Shown piece after piece: positions 1 to 5,972 of a stretch of 6,656 bases of DNA. Position 1 is the first letter of the stretch, and each line of letters starts with the position of its first letter. Position numbers and translations under genes: made by a program. The notes under the pieces were generated by a model that saw only the letters and a list, made by a program, of their open reading frames with translations, did not search any database and had not been told where the DNA came from. This DNA is from JACKCP01 sp050253255 (GTDB lineage Bacteria > Desulfobacterota > Desulfobacteria > Desulfobacterales > JACKCP01), in assembly GCA_050253255.1 (NCBI GenBank), contig JBFWJK010000172.1, positions 1-6,656 of the forward strand. Direction: 5' to 3'.

Positions 1-1
1 C

Positions 2-1000
2 GTATATGAAGGAACGTTCCTTGCTTGTCTTGAAATGCTTAAAGCAGGAACAACCTGCTTTGCTGATATGTATTTTTTTGAAGACCAGGCGGCAAAAGCT
101 GAAATTGATGCAGGAATAAAGATTTTTGCAGGTGAGGGGATAATAAAGTTTCCCACTCCAAGTGCAAAATGTCCACGTGAAGCCTTTGAAATGACAGAGC
201 GTCTTTATGCTGAATATAAGGATCATCCCCTTGTCAGGGTATGTGTCGCTCCTCATTCGGTTTATCTGCTGGATGAAAAAGACCTTGTAAGGGCAAGTGA
301 ATTTTCTGTAAAACACAACCTTCCCTTTATGATTCATCTTTCAGAAACAGCTTCTGAAGTTGCGGAAGTAACTGCAAAAACAGGAAAGACACCGGTAAGG
401 TATTTAAATGACCTCGGGCTTTTGAATAAAAATGTTCTTGCAGTGCACTGCGTTTGCCTTGATGATGAAGAACTTGAAATTTTTAAAAAGCATAATGTAA
501 AGGTTTCCCATAATCCTGAAAGTAATATGAAGCTTGCATCAGGGATAGCGCCTGTACCTGAAATGCTTGAAAAAGGTATATGTGTCGGACTTGGAACCGA
601 CGGAGCTGCAAGCAACAACGATCTTTGTCTTTTAAGTGAAATGGATACAGCTGCAAAGCTTCATAAGGTAAACAAACTTGATCCGACAGTTGTCTCAGCA
701 AGACAGGCTCTCAGAATGTCTACAGCAGATGCAGCAAGATCTCTTGGCATTGAGAAAGAAACAGGCTCCCTGGAAGTTGGAAAGGCGGCAGACCTTCTTG
801 TCTTAAACCATGATCTCCCGGGCCTTAATCCGATGTATTGTCCTGAATCCCACATAGTTTACGCAGCATCCCGAAGAGAGGTGAGAGATGTTTATGTAAA
901 CGGGAAAAAACTTGTTTCGGCAGGAAATATTGTTTATTCGGATACAGTTCAGGCGATAAAGGCTGTGAACGAAATCATAGTTAAATTTAAAAAAAAGTAA
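2..1000 (+). CDS. mtaD: 5-methylthioadenosine/S-adenosylhomocysteine deaminase-type amidohydrolase, 5'-truncated by window edge
   Basis: Partial gene. The reading frame is open from base 2, and the residues before the ATG at 35 (VYEGTFLACLE) already match this family, so that ATG is internal and the true start lies off the window. About 332 codons are visible; the family is usually about 430 residues, so roughly 100 N-terminal residues, including the metal-binding HxH motif, are missing. Counting from the ATG at 35, visible motifs are SGTT-like AGTTCFADMYFF (4-15), APH (His74), HLSET (His101, Glu104), HC (His138), SHNPESNMKLASG (158-170) and GTDGAASNN (Asp189, Ser193). These are the metal and proton-relay positions of zinc amidohydrolases deaminating MTA, SAH or related adenosine derivatives to the inosine form plus ammonia. 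The SHNPESNMKLASG and GTDGAASNN blocks favour this group over TrzA/AtzB or guanine deaminases, but exact substrate cannot be fixed by sequence. It is probably cytoplasmic. A 266-base gap follows. Confidence 0.87.
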   Translation, partial: VYEGTFLACLEMLKAGTTCFADMYFFEDQAAKAEIDAGIKIFAGEGIIKFPTPSAKCPREAFEMTERLYAEYKDHPLVRVCVAPHSVYLLDEKDLVRASEFSVKHNLPFMIHLSETASEVAEVTAKTGKTPVRYLNDLGLLNKNVLAVHCVCLDDEELEIFKKHNVKVSHNPESNMKLASGIAPVPEMLEKGICVGLGTDGAASNNDLCLLSEMDTAAKLHKVNKLDPTVVSARQALRMSTADAARSLGIEKETGSLEVGKAADLLVLNHDLPGLNPMYCPESHIVYAASRREVRDVYVNGKKLVSAGNIVYSDTVQAIKAVNEIIVKFKKK

Positions 1001-1266
1001 TTAAAAATTTACCATGGTTCATCTTTGATATATATTTAATCTGCACTTAACGCTTCATTGGCTGAAAATATGAAGCGTCAAGCCATGGCTGAAAAGATTT
1101 TTGCAGGCATTTACCGGGCTTGAAAAAAGTCTTAAACTATTTCTTCCAAATGTATTTGTTTTGTTCCTGGTTTGATCGGTTTTAAAAATATCTATTCTCA
1201 TTCTCCGTAAATCCGGTTGTTTTACAGCACGGTTTTGTTAATTTAAATCTAAACGGGAAATAAGAT
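1001..1266. other. intergenic region between mtaD and the kinase gene, likely holding the operon promoter
   Basis: AT-rich gap of 266 bases without a convincing gene. It holds an imperfect 13-bp inverted repeat (1046-1082), two CCATGG-centred palindromes (1011-1018 and 1081-1090), and a direct repeat TGGCTGAAAA at 1059-1068 and 1086-1095. The second half is T-rich with three loosely similar CGGTT(T/G)T stretches (1177, 1214, 1230). Promoter-like pairs are weak: TTGTTC at 1161 with TAAAAA at 1183 (16-base spacer), or TTTACA at 1221 with TAAATC at 1244 (17-base spacer). Neither is strong enough to call alone. Since the next four genes are tightly packed, their promoter is most likely here; that is inference from layout. 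Confidence 0.5.
1046..1082. repeat. imperfect inverted repeat, 13-bp arms, 11-base loop
   Basis: The left arm CTTAACGCTTCAT (1046-1058) and right arm ATGAAGCGTCAAG (1070-1082) pair at 12 of 13 positions; the only mismatch is A1049 against C1079, and the inner nine pairs are perfect. It starts 46 bases after the mtaD stop. It could be an RNA hairpin acting as an mRNA end or stabiliser, or a dyad operator. No T run follows directly: the nearest (TTTTT, 1098-1102) is about 15 bases past the stem, and no T run follows on the other strand either. It is therefore not a standard intrinsic terminator. The 10-bp palindrome AGCCATGGCT (1081-1090) overlaps the right arm. Confidence 0.6.
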
Positions 1267-3507
1267 TTGAAAACAGATTTTTATCCTGAAACCCTGAAAG
1301 ACAGACAAGAGTTCAAAAAAAACTATGTCCTGAAAAATCTCTGGTACCAAAGGCTTTCAATTTTTATTGCAATAATTGTTTATGTGGGCCTCGGTTATTT
1401 CCATGCCAGGGAAAACCCTTCTCTTGCAAAGTATATTTATTCAATCAGGCTTGGTATTGTAGCTCCTGTTGCATTTCTTATAATTTTTTGCAGCTTTTTT
1501 AAAATTTATGAAAAAATTGCAGGTTTTCTTTTTTCGGTTGGAATTATTGCAGCCGGAGCCGGGGTCATAGTACTGATAAAATTCTGCGACGACTCTGCAA
1601 AGTACTATTTCCTTACAGGACTTATTCTCATTGTTTTTATGAATTACACTCTTAAGATACTTCTCCCCTGGGCCTTTTTGTCAGGAATAGGTATTGCCCT
1701 TGTCTTTAATTTTTCAGATTATATTTTCAATGTCGAAAGCTCTGCAAATGTTGAGGCAGGCCTTGCTTCAGCAGATTATATGTATGTAAATATGTATCTT
1801 CTTGCTGCAAATGTTCTCGGCGCTTATCTTGCCTGGGTTTTTGAAGTTTATGAAAAAAAGGATTTCTTATTTAAAAAAAATCTTGAACAGGAAAAATTCA
1901 GAATAGGTTCACTTAACAAAAGTCTTCAGAGCTCAGTTCAGAATAAAATTTCGGCACTTAAAGAAAAAGATATTCAGCTTAAGTCTTTTTACGAAGAAAA
2001 AAAATCGATTGAAAAGGAACTGAAGAATAAAAGCAATGAGTATCTCAACCTGATTGCAAATATTGAGGATGCATGTTTTGAAATTGACAGAACCGGAAGT
2101 ATTCTTCTTTTAAATCCGGGGCTTTCAAATCTTCTGGAAACTGACTACAGCCAGATCAGGGGGAAATCTCTGTTTGACTTCCTTGACAGTGAAAATACAC
2201 TTAAATTAAAAAATGAAATCTGGGCTTTTGCTCAGTCTGCTGATAAAACCCTGACAATCGGTTTCAACGTCATGTGCAGAAATGAAGATAGAACAGTTAA
2301 GCATGTTGAGGCATCTGTAACAAAAAAATTCGATTCAAAAGGGAGTCACTGCGGTTATCTTGGGATTGCAAGGGATATTTCAAAAAGGAGAGCGGTTGAA
2401 AAGGAACTTGAAAAAACGAACAGACTCAAAACCTTTTTTCTGGAAAATATAAATCATGAATTAAGAACTCCCCTGAACGGAATGACAGGCTTTACTCATA
2501 TGCTTCTTTCATCCCGGACTCTTGCCGAAGAAGACAGAAAAAAGGCGCTTCTGATAAGGGAGAGCCTTGAACACATGACTTTTCTGATAAATGATCTGCT
2601 TGATTTTTCCAAAGTCTATGAAGATGAAATGGTTTTTGAAAATGACAGATTCTTTTTTTCAGATCTGATTGAAAGAATAATAAAGCAGTCAAAAAGATAT
2701 TCATTTTCTTCAGACTTTGATATTGTTTTTGACAAAGATAATAAAATTTCAGAGTCATATATTGGTGATCTTAAAAGACTTGCAAATGCGGTCGGTTCTT
2801 TGATTGAAACATCCTTAAGATTCTGGGGGCCTCAAAATCTTGAACTAAAGGCTTTTGCTGCAGGAAGTGACAAAGACAAAGATATTGTAAGGCTTAATGT
2901 CAGACCTCAGAAAGCCCATGAAATAAAAGATAATTTTCATTTTGATGCAGATTTGAACTGCATAAGCAGGTCCGGGTTTCTTTTTTCAGTGGCCGGTACA
3001 ATGATTGAAAAAATGGGCGGGAAAGTCTTTGCTGCTTCAGATGATGAAAACGGTTTTTTTGTTGAGCTCAAACTTGAAAAGGATTATCCGGATGATCCTG
3101 CGGAAGAAAATATTGGTGAGCAATTGATATCAGATAAAAATATTCTTGTTGTTGAAGACAATAAAGTCAATCAGATGGTTCTTGAAGCCATTTTAAAAAA
3201 AGAGGGCGCAAATATTTTTCTTGCATCCGACGGAGAAAAGGGGATTGAACTTCTTTTAAATGAAAATATAGATATAGTTCTTATGGATATTCAGATGCCC
3301 GTGATGGACGGTATTACTGCAGCACAAAAAATAAGGGCAGGTGAAGCGGGCGAGCTGAAAAAAAATATCCCTGTCATAGCTGTAACTGCACATGCAGTAA
3401 CTGCCGACAGAGCAAAATGCATTGAAGCCGGAATGAACGATTATCTTACCAAGCCTGTCCGTCCGGATGTGTTAAGAGCCGCATTGATTAAAAATTTAGC
3501 AGGATAA
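1267..3507 (+). CDS. membrane-bound hybrid sensor histidine kinase (6 TM, PAS, HisKA, degenerate ATPase, receiver)
   Basis: A 746-residue protein. The start is TTG: an in-frame stop (1261-1263) lies just upstream, there is no in-frame ATG before residue 125, and a weak GGGAAA (1255-1260) sits 6 bases before it. Domains: about six hydrophobic helices (roughly 29-47, 62-78, 84-106, 112-128, 129-150, 173-192) with short loops; charged coiled coil (about 196-260); PAS-like domain (about 258-378, ending GYLGIARDISKRR); HisKA with HELRTPLNG and phospho-acceptor His397; ATPase-like region (about 460-605); receiver (about 624-745) with Asp631, phospho-acceptor Asp674 (VLMDIQMPVMDG), Thr707 and Lys729. 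The odd part is the ATPase region: the N-box asparagines and the DxGxG and GxGxG motifs are not recognisable, although flanking family-like stretches such as MIEKMGGKVF (579-588) remain. ATP-dependent autophosphorylation is therefore doubtful. No DNA-binding output domain is present. The ligand is unknown. ade follows after 14 bases. Confidence 0.88.
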   Translation: MKTDFYPETLKDRQEFKKNYVLKNLWYQRLSIFIAIIVYVGLGYFHARENPSLAKYIYSIRLGIVAPVAFLIIFCSFFKIYEKIAGFLFSVGIIAAGAGVIVLIKFCDDSAKYYFLTGLILIVFMNYTLKILLPWAFLSGIGIALVFNFSDYIFNVESSANVEAGLASADYMYVNMYLLAANVLGAYLAWVFEVYEKKDFLFKKNLEQEKFRIGSLNKSLQSSVQNKISALKEKDIQLKSFYEEKKSIEKELKNKSNEYLNLIANIEDACFEIDRTGSILLLNPGLSNLLETDYSQIRGKSLFDFLDSENTLKLKNEIWAFAQSADKTLTIGFNVMCRNEDRTVKHVEASVTKKFDSKGSHCGYLGIARDISKRRAVEKELEKTNRLKTFFLENINHELRTPLNGMTGFTHMLLSSRTLAEEDRKKALLIRESLEHMTFLINDLLDFSKVYEDEMVFENDRFFFSDLIERIIKQSKRYSFSSDFDIVFDKDNKISESYIGDLKRLANAVGSLIETSLRFWGPQNLELKAFAAGSDKDKDIVRLNVRPQKAHEIKDNFHFDADLNCISRSGFLFSVAGTMIEKMGGKVFAASDDENGFFVELKLEKDYPDDPAEENIGEQLISDKNILVVEDNKVNQMVLEAILKKEGANIFLASDGEKGIELLLNENIDIVLMDIQMPVMDGITAAQKIRAGEAGELKKNIPVIAVTAHAVTADRAKCIEAGMNDYLTKPVRPDVLRAALIKNLAG

Positions 3508-3511
3508 GGTG
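3506..3511 (+). promoter_or_regulatory. ribosome binding site of ade, overlapping the kinase stop codon
   Basis: AAGGTG shares two bases with the TAA stop (3505-3507) of the kinase gene and lies 10 bases before the ATG at 3522. The overlap supports co-transcription and possibly translational coupling of kinase and ade. A second ATG at 3529 is out of frame, so the start at 3522 is preferred. Confidence 0.55.
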
Positions 3512-3521
3512 AAAATAAAAA

Positions 3522-5201
3522 ATGAAAAATGAAGCAGATCTTTTACTCAAAAATGTAAAAGTAGTAAATGTATATACAGATGAGATAGAAGAAAAAAATA
3601 TTGCAGTAAAAAACGGAATAATATCAGGATTCGGAGATTATAGTGCAAAGGAAGAAATAGACTGCAATGGTTTTTTTGCGGCTCCAGGTCTTGTTGATTC
3701 TCATGTACATATTGAAAGTTCCATGGTTTCTCCTCCGGAGTTTGCAAAGGCTGTTTTAAAGAGCGGCACAACAACTGTTGTTGCCGATCCCCATGAAATA
3801 GCAAATGTTCTTGGAACAAAGGGAATTGATTATATGATTGCAGCTTCTCAGGAGCTTCCTGTCGATATTTACTTCATGATTCCTTCGTGTGTTCCTGCAA
3901 CAGATATGGAAACTTCAGGCGCAGTAATTGAAGCGGAAGATATAAGGCCTTATTTTTCCAATCCAAGAGTTGCGGGACTTGGAGAAGTAATGAATTATCC
4001 GGGTGTTATTGCAGGCGATCCAAAAGTCATTGCAAAGATAAAGGCCTGTCTTGAATCTGGAAAACCGGTTGACGGCCATGCCCCGTTTGTTACCGGAAAG
4101 TATTTGTGCTCCTATGTGGGTGCAGGAGTTTCAAGTGACCATGAATGCGTTTCACATGAGGAGGCTCTGGAAAAACTTTCACTTGGAATGCATATAATGG
4201 TCAGAGAAGGAACCTGTGCAAGAAATCTGAATGATCTTTTTCCTGCTATAAATGAAAAGACTTCTGAAAGAATGATGTGGTGTACAGACGACAGGCATCC
4301 CCACGATCTTTTTGAAGGCCATATAAGTGAAATAATAAGAGATGCGGTTGCTCTGGGGCTTGACCCGAGTATTGCAATAAGAATGGGAACTCTTTCTCCA
4401 TGCAATTATTTTAAATTGTCTGACAGGGGCGCAATTGCTCCGGGAAAAATTGCAGATATTATTCTTTTCAGGGATCTGAGCGATTTTAAACCTGCAGTAA
4501 TATACAAATCAGGCAAAAAGGTTTTTGAAAACGGAAAGTATTCAGACTCTGTAAAATTTGAAACATCTGCAAAAAGTCTTTCGGTAATGAATATCGATCC
4601 TGATTCTCTTGATTTTTCTATTCCCTGCGAAGAAGGGAAAAAAATAAATATAATCGGAGTAATTGAAGATCAGGTAATAACAAAGCGTTTTTGCGATTAT
4701 CCTAAAAATGAAAACGGGTTTGCTGTTTCAGATACTGAAAGAGATATTTTAAAGCTTTGTGTTGTTGAGCGTTATTCAGGACAGGGAAAAACCGGAAAAG
4801 GTTTTGCAAAAGGGTTTGGACTAAAAAAAGGTGCTTTTGCTTCAAGTGTGGGCCATGATTCTCATAACATAATTGTATGCGGCACAAATGATGAGGATAT
4901 GAAAACCGCTGTAAAGAAAATAATAGACATGAAAGGCGGATTTGCAGTGTGCGCCGAAGGAGAGGTTTTTGCATCCATTGCCCTTCCGATTGCAGGCCTT
5001 ATGTCTGAAAAAACTCTTGACCAGGTAAAGCATGAGCTTGACAATGTACTGAGTGCTGTTTCCCAAATAGGCGCTTACCAAAAGGACCCGTTCATAAGCC
5101 TTGGTTTTCTTTCTCTTCCGGTTATTCCGGAGCTGAAGCTTACTGATTTTGGTCTTATAGATGTTGAAAAATTTAAGCCAGTGCCTTTATTTACAGACTG
5201 A
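3522..5201 (+). CDS. ade: adenine deaminase
   Basis: Hydrolyses adenine to hypoxanthine and ammonia in the cytoplasm (purine salvage or nitrogen release). At 559 residues it is close to full length for bacterial adenine deaminases (about 560-600). The N-terminal part has the small beta domain then GLVDSHVHIESSMV (57-70) with metal ligands His61 and His63, followed by SGTTTVVADPHEIANVLG (81-98), a block typical of this family. Further hallmarks are GLGEVMN (Glu155), GHAP (His186), SSDHE (His207), REGTCARNL (228-236) and WCTDDRHPHDL (Asp256/Asp257). The barrel ends with GAIAPGKIADIILF (303-316). The C-terminal adenine deaminase domain (about 370-555) shows SSVGHDSHNIIVCGTND (441-457) and LPIAGLMS (488-495). 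All expected active-site segments look intact. It follows the kinase gene by 14 bases and precedes the phosphodiesterase by 12. With the deaminase-type gene at 2-1000 it suggests a local adenine/SAH deamination theme. Confidence 0.96.
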   Translation: MKNEADLLLKNVKVVNVYTDEIEEKNIAVKNGIISGFGDYSAKEEIDCNGFFAAPGLVDSHVHIESSMVSPPEFAKAVLKSGTTTVVADPHEIANVLGTKGIDYMIAASQELPVDIYFMIPSCVPATDMETSGAVIEAEDIRPYFSNPRVAGLGEVMNYPGVIAGDPKVIAKIKACLESGKPVDGHAPFVTGKYLCSYVGAGVSSDHECVSHEEALEKLSLGMHIMVREGTCARNLNDLFPAINEKTSERMMWCTDDRHPHDLFEGHISEIIRDAVALGLDPSIAIRMGTLSPCNYFKLSDRGAIAPGKIADIILFRDLSDFKPAVIYKSGKKVFENGKYSDSVKFETSAKSLSVMNIDPDSLDFSIPCEEGKKINIIGVIEDQVITKRFCDYPKNENGFAVSDTERDILKLCVVERYSGQGKTGKGFAKGFGLKKGAFASSVGHDSHNIIVCGTNDEDMKTAVKKIIDMKGGFAVCAEGEVFASIALPIAGLMSEKTLDQVKHELDNVLSAVSQIGAYQKDPFISLGFLSLPVIPELKLTDFGLIDVEKFKPVPLFTD

Positions 5202-5213
5202 TCCGGATTTGAA

Positions 5214-5957
5214 ATGAAACTTTGCCAATTAAAAGAACCTGTTATTGCTGCACACAGAGGTTTGTCATCCCTTTTCCCCGAGAATACAATGCCTGCCTTT
5301 ATGGCTGCCCTGAATATGGGATGTTCGATGATAGAGCTTGATGTCGGGCTGACAAGGGATAATGAAGTTGTTGTAATTCATGACGATACACTTGACCGCA
5401 CCACATCGGGAAGAGGTAAGATATCGGAAAAATTTTTTTCAGAAATTTATTTTGAGGCAGATGCAGGCACATTTTTAAGCTCGGGTAAAATTTCATCAAA
5501 GATTCCAAGGCTTGAAGATGTATTGAACCTTGTAAAAGGGAGGGCTGTCTTGAATATTGAAATAAAATCGGAAGTCTATAAAAAAGGAGACGACAGAAAA
5601 TCATCTGAAGCAGTTATTCTCGAGCTTGTTGAAAAAAAAGAAATGCTTGATCAGGTTATTTTTTCATCCTTTAATCACAAAATTCTTGTAAGACTCAGAA
5701 ATCTTTCGGAAACTGTAAATATTGGTATTCTTACTTCAGGAGAGCCGAGACCGCCTGTTGCCTTGTCAAGAAATCTCAATGCTTATTCCTGGCATCCTGG
5801 TCATGTCAATCTTTCTAAAAAGCATATACGGTATTACAAAAAACATGCAGGCGGCAAAGTTATTCCATATACTGTCAACAAGTCCAAAAAAGCATCAAAG
5901 CTTCTTAAATCCGGAGTAAGCGGTTTTTTTACAGATTATCCGCAAAAATTTATTTAA
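5214..5957 (+). CDS. ugpQ: glycerophosphodiester phosphodiesterase, cytoplasmic GDPD family
   Basis: Hydrolyses glycerophosphodiesters, the deacylated phospholipid head groups, to glycerol-3-phosphate and an alcohol. At 247 residues it is normal for the short bacterial form (about 240-260). It begins with the catalytic IAAHRG (His14, Arg15) and FPENTMPAF (Glu23, Asn24), then IELDVGLTRDNEVVVIHDDTLDRTT with Glu41, Asp43 and His56, then LNIEIKSE (Glu116, Lys118). It ends with the VIPYTVNKS and GVSGFFTDYP blocks (217-243) that close the TIM barrel. There is no signal peptide or membrane segment, so it acts inside the cell, unlike periplasmic GlpQ. The ATG at 5214 has a short GGA (5205-5207) six bases upstream and falls 12 bases after the ade stop, consistent with a shared transcript. 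The ugpQ label is by family resemblance only; no ugp transporter is visible, and the head group preferred cannot be told. Confidence 0.93.
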   Translation: MKLCQLKEPVIAAHRGLSSLFPENTMPAFMAALNMGCSMIELDVGLTRDNEVVVIHDDTLDRTTSGRGKISEKFFSEIYFEADAGTFLSSGKISSKIPRLEDVLNLVKGRAVLNIEIKSEVYKKGDDRKSSEAVILELVEKKEMLDQVIFSSFNHKILVRLRNLSETVNIGILTSGEPRPPVALSRNLNAYSWHPGHVNLSKKHIRYYKKHAGGKVIPYTVNKSKKASKLLKSGVSGFFTDYPQKFI

Positions 5958-5963
5958 ATTTTC

Positions 5964-5969
5964 AGGAGA
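5964..5969 (+). promoter_or_regulatory. ribosome binding site of the downstream membrane protein gene
   Basis: AGGAGA, the best Shine-Dalgarno match in the window, ends three bases before the ATG at 5973 and lies inside the 15-base gap after the phosphodiesterase stop. The spacing is a little short but this site decides the start at 5973. Confidence 0.65.
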
Positions 5970-5972
5970 AAT

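Noticed and set aside
9..22. Perfect 14-bp palindrome AAGGAACGTTCCTT.
   Set aside because: It lies inside the mtaD coding frame (residues EGTFL). A palindrome of this size is expected about once by chance in several kilobases.
35..37. ATG at 35 as the start of the first gene.
   Set aside because: The frame is open upstream and encodes family-matching residues, and the metal-binding N-terminal part would be missing. The gene is cut by the window edge instead.
44..58. Small stem GCAGG-AACAA-CCTGC resembling a hairpin.
   Set aside because: It is only five pairs, lies within coding sequence for a conserved AGTTC motif, and has no terminator features.
1093..1107. A 15-base stretch AAAGATTTTTGCAGG also present inside mtaD at 118-132.
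   Set aside because: It is a short AT-rich match in a low-GC window with no extension on either side. Chance similarity is the simplest explanation and no gene-remnant pattern follows.
1070..1123. A 17-codon reading frame (MKRQAMAEKIFAGIYRA) in the gap before the kinase gene.
   Set aside because: It has no ribosome site, begins inside the right arm of the inverted repeat, and is short enough to arise by chance.
334..5604. Minus-strand open frames of about 60 to 100 codons opposite the + strand genes.
   Set aside because: All lie inside strongly supported + strand genes, are rich in Leu, Phe and Ser as expected for antisense shadows, and show no recognisable motifs.
5722..5919. A second + strand frame of 65 codons within the phosphodiesterase gene.
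   Set aside because: It overlaps the conserved C-terminal half of an intact GDPD enzyme in another frame and has no family signal.
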